From: Strongylocentrotus droebachiensis
Taxonomy: Eukaryota > Echinodermata > Echinoidea > Camarodonta > Strongylocentrotidae
Assembly (NCBI GenBank): GCA_035222895.1
Contig: JAVYIG010002535.1
Coordinates: forward strand, 1-64,000
Length of the DNA: 64,000 nucleotides
Direction: 5' to 3'
Part shown: positions 22,375-34,638 of the stretch, in pieces
How positions within the stretch are numbered: the stretch's first letter is position 1
How the letters are laid out: every line of letters begins with the position of its first letter
Notes under the pieces: model-generated
Databases searched by the model: none
The model's input: only the letters and a program-made list of their open reading frames with translations
What the model was told of the DNA's origin: nothing
Program-made: the position numbers and the translations under genes

Positions 22375-22598
22375 CACCTAGTAGGGGTTGGCCTGATTAA
22401 GCCGGCCGTTGACGCTGAAACCCCCTCGTCGTGCTCTTCGAATGCCCCTGCGACCTCAATAGGCTTCGACTTAGTGGATCCCCGTGGTCGTCCTCTCCTG
22501 CGGCCCCTTGCTGCACCGGATAGCTGAGGAGCATCAACCTGTGCCACTTCGGCACTCCGCCTCACACGGCTTGCTGGCCTCTGCCTGGATTTGGGCAT
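22374..22598 (-). CDS. Short upstream ORF of DIRS-like element, basic/AT-hook-like
   Basis: 74 codons starting at the MPKSRQRPAS methionine (22598). The middle reads GAARGRRRGRPRGSTKSK, an AT-hook-like basic run, followed by an acidic patch. It ends in a TGA that overlaps the ATG of the gag frame (TGATG), which suggests termination-reinitiation. It may be the N-terminal part of gag. The frame can be read further upstream to 22706, but that part is not basic and looks like leader. Confidence 0.55.
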   Translation of the reverse strand: MPKSRQRPASRVRRSAEVAQVDAPQLSGAARGRRRGRPRGSTKSKPIEVAGAFEEHDEGVSASTAGLIRPTPTR

Positions 22599-22706
22599 GG
22601 TTGGCGACGAGTCGACTCCCACGAGATGCACAAAAGTTATAACACACCAGCAAAATACGCCCAATGGAAAATACGAAGCAAAATAATAAGTAAAAATATG
22701 TCCCAC

Positions 22707-23030
22707 TTCGTTGTGATAAACTGATAAACTCCGTGTATGTGTAACACCGGGCGAAGATGGTGTGGTTCACTAAAAAAGTTGTTCAAATTTCTCTAAAAAG
22801 TTTGTTCACGAATCTGACTATCTCTCATGAAGACCATAGAAAGAATGAAGCGAGCCGAGAGCACGCGGAGTATGGCGCGAACCTTTCTGGTTTTATTGCT
22901 GACGCCAATAAAGTCTTTCACGACCCCCCTCCCTTGACCACGCGGCGTGTGGTCTACGCGGGCTCGGTTCACACTTCTTCGTTCAGATTGGGAATAACCT
23001 TTTTTAGCTACTTTCGAAAAGTTCGCTAAA
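22707..23030 (-). other. Probable leader/terminal region of the DIRS-like element
   Basis: GC-rich relative to the AT-rich DNA past 23030, with no coding signal. The element end was not located because no terminal repeat partner is left in the window. Confidence 0.4.
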
Positions 23031-23739
23031 ATGTATTATGTCATTACAATCAAATATTGCAATTAAGCAAACAATAAACTACAACAGTTAACAATCTAAA
23101 TAATTTATCAAAATTATATTCTATATGGCGGAAAAATAACCATGTATATATCCTAGTCAGTCACACATAATGTTCATGAGGAAATGCAATGAGGTTATGA
23201 AATGCAATGTTCTTCTGGGGAATGCAATACCCTATTCCGATAAATCCACAATTTTTTTTCCTGTAAACGAAACCAAAAAATGAATACAGTATGTATGCAA
23301 TATGAATATTTATTAAAGGCAGTATTAACTAATAATCAATACAAAATCAGTATATTATGACATGTGAATATATATACAAGAAATACTTTTTCATTTCATT
23401 GGATAATAGAAGGCTATTTTAAGAGATCAAGTATAATTGTCCTATAATAAATACAAATAAGTTTTTGATCATTTTCTTCAAGCCAATATCAAACAAAATA
23501 ATAATGCAAATCATATATGTTTGATGTCATTCAACAGACGGATAGAGTACGGAACAAAATAGTTCAGGTACCTGGAATTAATTGCACACAGACGAATTTG
23601 AATGCTGTATCATTCGGAGGACCACCGTGTGTAACGAATAGGAATGGCATCTAATGAAAATAAATTCACAAGCGTTAACATTGATTGACAATTGATTAAC
23701 CTGAATAAAACATGACTTTAATATTTATCTTTGACATTC

Positions 23740-25615
23740 GCACGATCAACTGGTGAGCCTCATGGATACCATCCTCCGTGGCTTGGACAAGCCTAGGAAA
23801 TGTGCTACACTCTGCACGATAGATTTTTCAAAGGCCTTTGACCGCGTCAATCATAATGTTGTGATACACAAACTCATCAAGTATGGTGTTGATGAAGCAA
23901 TCTTATCAACTGTAATTAGCTTCTTGAGTGATCGAACCCATGCAGTCAGAGTTGGTTCCTGTATCTCCGAAGAATTATAGTTGACATGCGGAGTGCCTCA
24001 AGGGACCAACCTGGGTCCTTTGATATTTCTAACGCTGGTAAACGACGCTCTGATGGATTTCGATCAACGGTGGAAATATGTGGACGATTTGAGCATTCTT
24101 GAGGTCAGCTCCACTTCTGGCGTCTCGACGTTAGCGGATCATCTCAACAAGCTGACATGTTGGAGTAAGGAAAATGACATGAAATTCAAAGTTCAGAAAA
24201 GTAAAACCTTATCATTTGACTTCTCCAAAAACAGAGCGAATCCTCCGAGCTTACGTCTGAATAATCAACCGATGGAGGAAACGAATTGCCTGAAGCTGCT
24301 TGGCGTTCTTATACAGTCGAATCTCAAATGGGATAGCCATATCTCCGACGTGGTCTCAAGAGCTGGAAGGAGAATATTCATGATATGTCGTCTGCGGAAA
24401 TCGTCAGTCCCGATGCACGACCAAGGGAATATATATTCCACATACATTCGTCCATTATTAGAATATGCATCTCCATTGTGGTCTACAAGCATAACAACAA
24501 ATAAAATCAATGATATTGAGAGGATCCAAAAACGTATATGTCGAATCATCCTGAGGGATCAGTACATCTCCTATGAGCACGCTCTGGAAACACTTGGCAT
24601 CAATCGCATGTCCGAGCGACATGAGCAGTTGCTGCTCTCCTTTGCCAAGAGCCTGTTGGCTTCTTCCAGGCATAGAGACTTCCTTCCACCCCTACGCAGC
24701 GAAATATCCTCCCGGCGTCTACGTTACTCGCACCACTTGGATACCCCCATGTGTAGGACTGCTCGGTACCGCTCGTCAACAATGCCCTCTGCAATAAGAC
24801 TGCCTAACGCGAATCTATAAATCGTTTCATTATTTTATTAAGTTCATTAGTGTTCTTTTCTTTTAACTTCAATTTTATGCCCTTGCTAAATAATAAATTT
24901 GGGCTTTTTATCTCTAATATAATGTGCAATATCTTATACGAAATTATGTAATATTGTTATTCAAATATCTTTTTTTGTTCTTGTTTTAGATGAATGATTG
25001 CATTACAATTTCATTAGTTCATTAGTGTTCCTTTAAAAAAAAAAATATATATACAAATTTATGCCCCTGCCAATTATTTTACTTGGGTCTTTTTCTCAAA
25101 TGTAATGTGCAATATCTTATTCGAAATTACACTATATTGTTATTTAAATACTCATTCTAATCTTATTTGAACAACTTTCTCGATCTAGATGAATGCTGTC
25201 ATTACGATTATATTCGGAATAGAGACTCTCATTTTGACTTTTACGGTTTAATTTTTTCTCATCCAATAGGTTTTCTGTAATGCTTAATTTCAATTTTTGT
25301 AATAGAAATGTTTGTTTAGCAATTGTTAAATACTTTCTCAACTCTTTCGCTCAGACAACTTCCTTGTTTCTTCTCCATTCTCTCCTTCCCACCGTCTTGG
25401 TCTTTCAACATGAAAGTATATTATTACATTAAACGTATAACTTTGTTTTGCAATTTCGATTTCAACTTACAATGACTTACAATATGTATTTTAGTTTTGT
25501 ATATGTTTATATCTCTTCATATTTTTAACTTGTTTGTAAATTGAACATTTTCAGCCTGCGAGCTGCTTGTTTAATGTTATTTCTCAATAAACCAAACCAA
25601 TTCAATAAAATTCAA
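23740..25615 (+). pseudogene. 5'-truncated LINE with RT and 3' UTR
   Basis: The frame begins inside RT (LVSLMDTILRGLDK), then CTIDFSKAFDRVNHN, an in-frame TAG at 23978, CGVPQGTNLGPLIF, the YVDDLSIL catalytic box, and a C-terminal region with RPLLEYASPLWS and RIQKRICRIILRD, ending at 24820. The endonuclease half is absent. The 3' UTR contains two imperfect copies of about 125 bp (24835-24960 and 25010-25145) with TGTGCAATATCTTAT, and ends in CAATAAACCAAACCAATTC and AATTC-rich tail units. Jockey/CR1-like group; the exact clade is not assigned. It sits in sense in gene A intron 2. Confidence 0.85.
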
Positions 25616-25925
25616 TTCAATTGTGGACATAATTAAATGTACTGTGATATCATAATTGTTACTTCAATGATGAAATGTCGAGATTTTATTTCAATCTCAA
25701 TTTTCAAGGCTATCACCATGTAAGATTTAGAACCTACTCTTCTTCTTAATTGCTGCAGTCATATCCCGAGAGCGTCGACAAAAATAGACTAATTTCCCCC
25801 ACGTTTATAACCTATCTATTTGTTTAGTCTTACACAAAGGCCCATTAGACAATCCATATGGTCGATGCTGTTTTAAATAATTGATATTGTTTTTGGGGTT
25901 TTAATTCTTGCACCTGTATTTCTAG

Positions 25926-26807
25926 GTTTGGGCATCAACACCATATCTATCACTCTTGGAATAGCTCTAAGTGAACAAAGCGGAGACAGATTTGATCTTC
26001 TCTTTGGCATCGGAAAATCGGGATATTCACTAGGTATGAGCGTCTTCCCACTGCTGGCCGAGTACCTGAAAAATATATATGATTGGAGAGGATCTCTCAT
26101 GATCATCGGAGCCATCATGGCAAATATAATACCCCTTGTGCTTCTTGTAAACAGTGATAAAGGCCTGACCGAAACAGCAGCTGCACAAAGTGAACAGGAA
26201 AATCCGTCTGTGAATGACGTGAACGACAACAGTGAACAAGAAACAGCAGATCAAAGCCAACAAGCACTTATAAATAGAGATGAAGAATACCCAGTCCTGT
26301 CAGATAATGATTCAAGGTGCTCGAAGACTAATTGTTCAACACTTTACAAGCTTCTTGCTGATGATAGATGTCTCGTTGCGATCCTGACAGCATACACTAT
26401 CTTCTCCATGGTTGACGCCGGCTGGCACGCCTTCCTCATTCCGCGCGCTGTCCGCCGAGGGTTGCTTACCTCTAGGGCTCTTTACCTTGCCTACACTGCA
26501 GCCGTAGCCTGCTTCATTGGGCGATGCTTAAGTGGTATGATCCTGAAGCCGAAGTCCATCACGGCTCACGACTGGCACATGGTGCTAACAATCATCAATG
26601 CACTTTCTCTGATTGCTGACGTATGCTTCCCGCATTTCGCAGTGATGATCGTTACTTCGTTCGTGACGGCGCTGACGATCGGAGAAATGAATATTCTGAT
26701 GGTTGTACTATGTAGAGAACGAGCACCTCTTTCATCTTTTCCTGCCATCCTTGTCGCGACTGAAATCATCTTTGGTGTGGGAGCGTTCATCGGTACAACT
26801 CTAACAG
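25926..26807 (+). CDS. Monocarboxylate-transporter-like protein, coding exon 3 (main exon)
   Basis: 882 nt, acceptor TTTCTAG| and donor CTAACAG|GTTCTG, phase 1 at both ends. It encodes about residues 111-404. In order: TM4-TM6 (GLGINTISITLGIAL; IGKSGYSLGMSVFPLLAEYL, where other MCTs have AxGxxxSGxxxG; WRGSLMIIGAIMANIIPLVLL), a polar, acidic cytosolic loop rich in E, Q, N and S (about residues 190-245), then TM7-TM11, including DAGWHAFLIPRAVRRGLL and IIFGVGAFIGTTLTG. The large central loop and the helix order match SLC16 proteins. Read-through past the donor adds only about 11 codons before a stop. The substrate cannot be told from sequence. Confidence 0.88.
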
Positions 26808-26872
26808 GTTCTGTATTCGTCATTTTCTATACCCATCTCCAATAGCCCTCTATTCTCTCTGGATCCCTGGTC

Positions 26873-27548
26873 GCGATTTTTTTTTCCGTACTCGAGAGAG
26901 CAAAAATCCCATGTGCGCATGCGCGTGGACTTAGGATTTCTCTGCTACTTCCCATACAAAATGTACATGTACACACTACGAGTACGCGAAGGCATAGTAG
27001 TCTTCAAACGCAGACTCTGATTTGACAGTTTGACAAATCAATATGCGGCTGTGTCGCGATGTGCTTATTCAAGTCTGTGTAGTTGTATGATTCAGACCCA
27101 GTAGTGCATATGGAAATACATTGCAACTTGTATAGAATGGTATAGTAGTCTGCAAGCACAGACGCTAATCTGACAGTTTGACAACATACTAGTAGTGTGC
27201 TGAGAAGTACTTTATTCAAGTCGCCAACTTGTATAGAATGGTATAGTAGTCTGCAAGCACAGACGCTAATCTGACAGTTTGACAACATACTAGTAGTGTG
27301 CTGAGAAGTACTTTATTCAAGTATGTGTAGATGTATGATTCAGACCCTACTGGTGCGTGCGTTAGCAATGCATCTCAATGTGTAGAGTGTAGTATAGTAG
27401 TCTGCAAGGACATAATAATATATTGTGTATTGATGAGTAGTGATTTTATGCAAGTTTGTATAGTTTAATGATTCCAGACCCCATGGTAGGCCTATGTATT
27501 GTGCCACTGCTCTCTCACACTCTCTCTCTCTCTCCCTCTCTCTCCATA

Positions 27549-27579
<31 letters not shown>

Positions 27580-29555
27580 AGCCCTCCCTCCAGTATGCTC
27601 GCACTCTCTGTATTACTTTTATAAATAAATATGCCTTTTTAGATAACTATTGACAATACATATATATTTCAATGCTTTATTCAACATAAAGTCAATACAC
27701 ACACTATAATCTCCTGATAAGGGGATTATGCTGATAAGAGAGTCTGCATGGTTGAGTGAATCAATGAACACATGTAAAACACACTGTTTACAACCACAAT
27801 TGGGCATATATTATAAGACTACTCTTATCAGAATGCACGTTAGGAAACAGGACAGATGGGAAGTTTAATACTCAAGGTGGAGCTTTACAGGGCTTCTGGT
27901 TCACTGTGGCTTTAAGACTTTTTATTGTACATGTATTGTTGATAGCTCAGTCAATAGAACAGAGGTCTTGTAACAGTTCCCTAATTTGAAACCAAGTCGA
28001 TCTGTGCGCCAATTAATGCCTTGATTACCATGTCTCAATAGGAATTAGAGCCATCTTTTCCCTGGTCGCAGGTGGGTAAAATAAAACGATATGTTTGTAT
28101 GTGCTATAATTCATTGTTATGTACTGATCTATCCCACCACTTGGTTGTGTTCTGTGTAACCAGGCAAGATAACCGAGTAGGCAGGGAAAAAGTACGTTTT
28201 GGCAATACATAAAGGAACAGCTTTCGCGTAATTTGAGCCAGAGTTTATATGGTACATACTAGACGTACAATATTTTATTAACATTTTTCTAAGGTGTTTG
28301 CATAATTCCAACTTCATTAATGGATTAGACTGAACTTAATTGTTGAATATTTGTTACAAACTCAACCAACTTGCTAAATAAAGGATAGTCTTGCTGTGTT
28401 AGCAGATATGATAAAGTTTAAGATTGAATATAATTTGTAAATTATGTCAGTGAATTGTGGGAAATTGTTGTTATAAATGCCCAAAAGGTATATAGATTAA
28501 GGGGAAAGCTATCCGTTAATGACTGGTGGCAATGAAATTGTCAAAAGGAAGAGTAAATATTGACCTGGTGTTATTGCATATGAGATTTTGATATTTGAAT
28601 AACATACGCTCCATAATTGAATCTAGGATTCATAGATCACCTCAACAATTCTCAATCACTTTGTTTCATAGGTATTTTTAGAAGCACTATATGTGGTCAA
28701 GTTCAGTACCACAGTTATTTGTACATTATGGTCAAGGTCTCTACCACATTAATTTGTGATGACACTCTATATATTTAAAGAGTTGACAGGGCAGGGACAT
28801 CAGAGAAACTGAAGACTGACAGTGTGAACATTTAGGGCATGGACATTTTTTTATTTTTTTTTTTGGGGGGGGCGGCGGCGAGGGGTATTTTTCCCCAAAT
28901 AAGCACTACTATGAATTTTTTTCTTCTTCAGGGTGTTCTTGTGTCCTGCAATCCTAAAGACCATTTAAGTCATTTTTAAGAATATGTTTTACCAGGTAAT
29001 TTAAAAGAATTAAAAAACTTGCCTATGTTTATATTTTACTGCACTGTTGATTTATGTTTGATCATTGTCAAAAACACTCATTTGATGGTAGAGCTCATGT
29101 ACGATTGTATGCTAATTAATAACTTTTTAATTCATGCCTACATTTAAAATTAAGTGGTGTGGCGTGTATGGGTGTGCTTGTGCTTTAATAAAAGAGATAC
29201 TTGTAACTTATACTAAATGTTGTTATCAATTTTAACATAATAAATCAATACAAAGGACGGAAACTAGATAAAAATCACAATTTTATTATTCATTCGACCA
29301 TTGATTGCACTGACAAAAGAGTTATTAGACCAAAGTTAGAAATATTATTACAGAATGACGGTTTTGAGAAGGCCAATAAATGACCTTATGGTGTGTGGGT
29401 TTATCATATATAGGCCTACTATCGTTTGTTCAGAGCCAGAAGGGCATTCGTTGTGTTAAGAGTTAACATCCTTCTGGCTCTCAGCAGACCATGATTATAA
29501 ATAAAAGTAATACAGAGAGTGCGAGCATATTGGAGGGAGAGCTAGAGAGAGAGAA

Positions 29556-29589
<34 letters not shown>

Positions 29590-30268
29590 TGTGAGAGAGC
29601 AGTGGCACAACACAGAAAACTACGAAAACTTGAATAAAAGCACTACTCAATACACAATAGGCCTATATTATTCTGTCAAACTGTCAAAGGAGAGTCTGTG
29701 CTTGCATACTACTATGCCACTCTATAAGTTGAGGTGCATTTCCAATACACGCACCAGTAGGGTCTGAATCATAAAACTACTCAGACTTGAATAACACTAT
29801 TTTGTCAAACTGTCAGATTAGCGTCTGTGCTTGCAGACTACTATGCCACTCTGCAAGTTGAGATGCCTTTCCAATACACGCACCAGTAGGGTCTGAATCA
29901 TAAAACTACACATATTTGAATATAAAGCACTACTCAAGACACTATGTTGTCAAACTGTCCGATTAGCGTCTGTGCTTGCAGACTACTATACCATGCTATT
30001 CAATTTGGGATGCATTTCTGTAAGCACTAAAATGTCTGAATCATACAACTACTCAGACTTGAATACTAGTACTATTGCTACGCACGATATATGCGTAATT
30101 GTTTTGTCAAACTTGCAAATCAGAGTCTGTGTTTGAAGACTACTATGCCATCGTTTACTCGTAGAACGCGAATCGTGCACACATGCGAATACATGTACAT
30201 TTCGTATGGGAAGTAGCAGAGAAATCACAAGTCCACGCGCATGCGCACATGGGGTATTTGCCCCTCTC
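26873..30268 (+). repeat. Left unit of the palindromic element
   Basis: The unit has an outer inverted repeat (26873-27627) and an inner one (about 29493-30268). Each holds units of about 100-150 bp with AGTCTGCAAGCACAGACGCT and TGACAGTTTGACAA words (near 26993, 27138, 27240 and 27392), then a (CT)n or (GA)n tract (27513-27590; 29530-29600). The 1.87-kb middle is unique within the unit and has no gene-like frame. Confidence 0.8.
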
Positions 30269-30287
30269 GCGAATTTTTTTTCCGTAC
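30269..30287. repeat. Asymmetric centre of the palindrome
   Basis: The arms ...GCCCCTCTCG and CGAGAGGGC... flank about 19 bp, CGAATTTTTTTTCCGTACT. That text is the outer tip of the element's terminal repeat in single copy, so the left unit lacks its own tip here. Confidence 0.75.
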
Positions 30288-33200
30288 TCGAGAGGGCAAA
30301 TACCCCATGTGCGCATGCGCGTGGACTTGTGATTTCTCTGCTACTTCCCATACGAAATGTACATGTATTCGCATGTGTGCACGATTCGCGTTCTACGAGT
30401 AAACGATGGCATAGTAGTCTTCAAACACAGACTCTGATTTGCCAGTTTGACAAAACATTTACGCATATATCGTGCGTAGCAATAGTACTAGTATTCAAGT
30501 CTGAGTAGTTGTATGATTCAGACATTTTAGTGCTTACAGAAATGCATCCCAAATTGAATAGCATGGTATAGTAGTCTGCAAGCACAGACGCTAATCGGAC
30601 AGTTTGACAACATAGGCCCGTATTCTGAAGTCTTGTCTAACTTAGCCACGACTAAAGTTAAACAACTGTTTAGTTAGACAAGACTTAAACAGGACTTAGA
30701 CGCGAGGTCGTGTCTAAGTCCTGTTTAACTAAATTTCGTATTCTGAAGTCGTGTCTAAGTCTCGTCTAACTAAACAACTGTTTAAGTTCTGCGCAAGTCT
30801 TGTTTAACTTTCAGTCACGACTTCTGCGCATGCCCAGTAGGCATTAATTCTGACGATAGACCCAATGCGCATGCGTGCGTCGGATAAATAAATTAACGCG
30901 CACAGCTAGCTAGCTGTGCGCGTGCTGGTACCATGGTGATGTGATCGTGACGTAATTACTAGACTCGACTGCATATGCATGTATTGCACTGTGACGTACG
31001 TACGTACGTGTATACTACACGTACACTGTTTGTACAAACGCACTAATAATATCACTTATCAGTGCCTCTGTGCTCGGAAGAACCAGCAAAGAAACTTCTC
31101 CAACAGAATGGTTAGTTTATTATAGATTATGGAATTTCCAAGATGTCACCATTAGATAAGAATAGTTAATATTATCGAGAAAAAAAATCAGGCTACACGA
31201 GAAAAAATCCTGCAAAATGTATTTGAAATTGTATAGGATGCACGTACCATCATTCTCCCCGCAAGTTCGGGGTCAGCAAGTAGAGTGTACCGTTGAAAAG
31301 CAGCAGAATCGCGCCCTTAAACAGGACTTAAACAACCCCTCGCAGTTGTCTAAAGTTAAACAGGACTTAGACAGGACTTCGTGTTTAACTTTATTTAAAC
31401 ACGACTTCAGAATACGAAAAAAGTTAGACACGACTTCGTGTCTAAAGTTAGACGGGACTTAGACAGGACTTAAACAACTGTTTAGTTAAACAGGAGTTAG
31501 ACACGACTTCAGAATACGGGCCATAGTGTCTTGAGTAGTGCTTTATATTCAAATATGTGTAGTTTTATGATTCAGACCCTACTGGTGCGTGTATTGGAAA
31601 GGCATCTCAACTTGCAGAGTGGCATAGTAGTCTGCAAGCACAGACCCTAATCTGACAGTTTGACAAAATAGTGTTATTCAAGTCTGAGTAGTTTTATGAT
31701 TCAGACCCTACTGGTGCGTGTATTGGAAATGCACCTCAACTTATAGAGTGGCATAGTAGTATGCAAGCACAGACTCTCCTTTGACAGTTTGACAGAATAA
31801 TATAGGCCTATTGTGTATTGAGTAGTGCTTTTATTCAAGTTTTCGTAGTTTTCTGTGTTGTGCCACTGCTCTCTCACACTCTCTCTCTCTCTCTCTATCT
31901 CTCTCTCTTTCTCTCTCTCTAGCTCTCCCTCCAGTATGCTCACACTCTCTGTATTACTTTTATTTATAATCATGGTCTGCTGAGAGCCAGAAGGATGTTA
32001 ACTCTTAACACAATGAATGCCCTTCTGGCTCTGAACAAACGATAGTAGGCCTATATATGATAAACCCACACACCATAAGGTCATTTATTGGCCTTCTCAA
32101 AACCGTCATTCTGTAATAATATTTCTAACTTTGGTCTAATAACTCTTTTGTCAGTGCAATCAATGGTCGAATGAATAATAAAATTGTGATTTTTATCTAG
32201 TTTCCGTCCTTTGTATTGATTGATTATGTTAAAATTGATAACAACATTTAGTATAAGTTACAAGTATCTCTTTTATTAAAGCACAAGCACACACACACAC
32301 CCATACACGCCACACCACTTAATTTTTAATGTAGGCCTGAATTAAAAAGTTATTAATTAGCATACAATCGTACATGAGCTCTACCATCAAATGAGTGTTT
32401 TTGACAATGATCAAACATGAATCAACAGTGCAGTAAAATATAAACATAGGCAAGTTTTTTAATTCTTTTAAATTACCTGGTAAAACATATTCTTAAAAAT
32501 GACTTAAATGGTCTTTAGGATTGCAGGACACAAGAACACCCTGAAGAAGAAAAAATTTCATAGTAGTGCTTATTTGGGGAAAAATACCCCTCGCCGCCGC
32601 CCCCCCCCCCCCCCCAAAAAAAACAAAAAAAATGTCCATGCCCTAAATGTTCACACTGTCAGTCTTCAGTTTCTCTGATGTCCCTGCCCTGTCAACTCTT
32701 TAAATATATAGAGTGTCATCACAAATTAATGTGGTAGAGACCTTGACCATAATGTACAAATAACTGTGGTACTGAACTTGACCACATATAGTGCTTCTAA
32801 AAATACCTATGAAACAAAGTGATTGAGAATTGTTGAGGTGATCTATGAATCCTAGATTCAATTATGGAGCGTATGTTATTCAAATATCAAAATCTCATAT
32901 GCAATAACACCAGGTCAATATTTACTCTTCCTTTTGACAATTTCATTGCCACCAGTCATTAACGGATAGCTTTCCCCTTAATCTATATACCTTTTGGGCA
33001 TCTATAACAACAATTTCCCACAATTCACTGACATAATTTACAAATTATATTCAATCTTAAACTTTATCATATCTGCTAACACAGCAAGACTATCCTTTAT
33101 TTAGCAAGTTGGTTGAGTTTGTAACAAATATTCAACAATTAAGTTCAGTCTAATCCATTAATGAAGTTGGAATTATGCAAACACCTTAGAAAAATGTTAA

Positions 33201-33897
33201 TAAAATATTGTACGTCTAGTATGTACCATATAAACTCTGGCTCAAATTACGCGAAAGCTGTTCCTTTATGTATTGCCAAAACGTACTTTTTCCCTGCCTA
33301 CTCGGTTATCTTGCCTGGTTACACAGAACACAACCAAGTGGTGGGATAGATCAGTACATAACAATGAATTATAGCACATACAAACATATCGTTTTATTTT
33401 ACCCACCTGCGACCAGGGAAAAGATGGCTCTAATTCCTATTGAGACATGGTAATCAGGGCATTAATTGGCGCACAGATCGACTTGGTTTCAAATTAGGGA
33501 ACTGTTACAAGACCTCTGTTCTATTGACTGAGCTATCAACAATACATGTACAATAAAAAGTCTTAAAGCCACAGTGAACCAGAAGCCCTGTAAAGCTCCA
33601 CCTTGAGTATTAAACTTCCCATCTGTCCTGTTTCCAAACGTGCATTCTGATAAGAGTAGTCTTATAATATATGCCCAATTGTGGTTGTAAACAGTGTGTT
33701 TTACATGTGTTCATTGATTCACTCAACCATGCAGACTCTCTTATCAGCATAATCCCCTTATCAGGAGATTATAGTGTGTGTATTGACTTTATGTTGAATA
33801 AAGCATTGAAATATATATGTATTGTCAATAGTTATCTAAAAAGGCATATTTATTTATAAAAGTATAACAGAGAGTGCGAGCATACTGGAGGGAGGGC

Positions 33898-33933
<36 letters not shown>

Positions 33934-34607
33934 TGGAGAGAGAGGGAGAGAGAGAGAGAGTGTGAGAGAGCAGTGGCACAATACATAGGCCTACCATGGG
34001 GTCTGGAATCATTAAACTACACAAACTTGCATAAAATCACTACTCATCAATACACAATATATTATTATGTCCTTGCAGACTACTATACTACACTCTACAC
34101 ATTGAGATGCATTTCTAACGCACGCACCAGTAGGGTCTGAATCATACATCTACACAGACTTGAATAAAGTACTTCTCAGCACACTACTAGTATGTTGTCA
34201 AACTGTCAGATTAGCGTCTGTGCTTGCAGACTACTATACCATTATATACAAGTTGGCGACTTGAATAAAGTACTTCTCAGCACACTACTAGTATGTTGTC
34301 AAATTGTCAGATTAGCGTCTGTGCTTGCAGACTACTATACCATTCTATACAAGTTGCAATGTATTTCCATATGCACTACTGGGTCTGAATCATACAACTA
34401 CACAGACTTGAATAAGCACATCGCGACACAGCCGCATATTGATTTGTCAAACTGTCAAATCAGAGTCTGCGTTTGAAGACTACTATGCCTTCGCGTACTC
34501 GTAGTGTGTACATGTACATTTTGTATGGGAAGTAGCAGAGAAATCATAAGTCCACGCGCATGCGCACATGGGATTTTTGCTCTCTCGAGTACGGAAAACA
34601 AATTCGC
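30288..34607 (-). repeat. Right unit of the palindromic element, with MITE insertion
   Basis: Reverse-complement copy of the left unit, almost the same in the 31.5-34.5 kb part. (GA)n/(CT)n tracts are at 31876-31920 and 33897-33965. Frames of 61-94 codons here and in the left unit mirror each other and show no known motif. Confidence 0.8.
30615..31522. mobile_element. MITE filled with AGTCGTGTCTAAGT words, 3-bp target duplication
   Basis: Ends GGCCCGTATTCTGAAGTC and its inverse. ATA flanks both sides, and the left arm of the palindrome keeps the empty site ACAACATAGTG (reverse strand, about 29940), so the borders are exact: 908 bp. Both end thirds are made of degenerate words like AAGTCGTGTCTAAGT, CAGGACTTAGACA and AAACAACTGTTTAGT on both strands. 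The middle holds a GCGCACAGCTAGCTAGC palindrome (about 30898-30922) and an ACGT run (30995-31010). Confidence 0.9.
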
Positions 34608-34638
34608 TCCCTGGTCACTATTTTATTCACCTGCTATA

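Larger units (their letters stand above)
26873..34607. mobile_element. 7.7-kb palindromic (dimeric) long-TIR transposon
   Basis: TCCCTGGTC lies at 26864-26872 and again at 34608-34616, a 9-bp target duplication, and the element ends are GCGA... and ...TCGC. The two halves are reverse complements centred near 30278-30279. Coordinates pair to a sum of about 60557 near the centre and 61478 farther out; the shift of about 920 is almost all due to a 908-bp MITE in the right arm. Each half is itself bounded by inverted repeats of about 750 bp. No transposase frame was seen. The halves differ by scattered substitutions, so they are not a copied read. It starts 65 bp after the exon 3 donor of gene A. 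A 9-bp duplication and long inverted repeats suggest a Mutator-like source. Confidence 0.88.

Noticed and set aside
30049..30508. Mirror-image 100-codon frames on both strands at the palindrome centre
   Set aside because: They are the same DNA read on both arms. The translation has no domain, and an ORF crossing the centre would be a consequence of symmetry.
27004..33859. Pairs of matching 61-94 codon frames in the two arms of the 7.7-kb element
   Set aside because: Matching is due to the palindrome. No transposase signature (DDE, zinc BED, MULE) could be found in them.
26873..34607. Explanation of the palindrome as a missed-adapter long-read artefact
   Set aside because: The arms differ by scattered substitutions, one arm has a clean MITE insertion with an empty partner, and a 9-bp target duplication borders the whole. 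An artefact would give identical arms without such borders.
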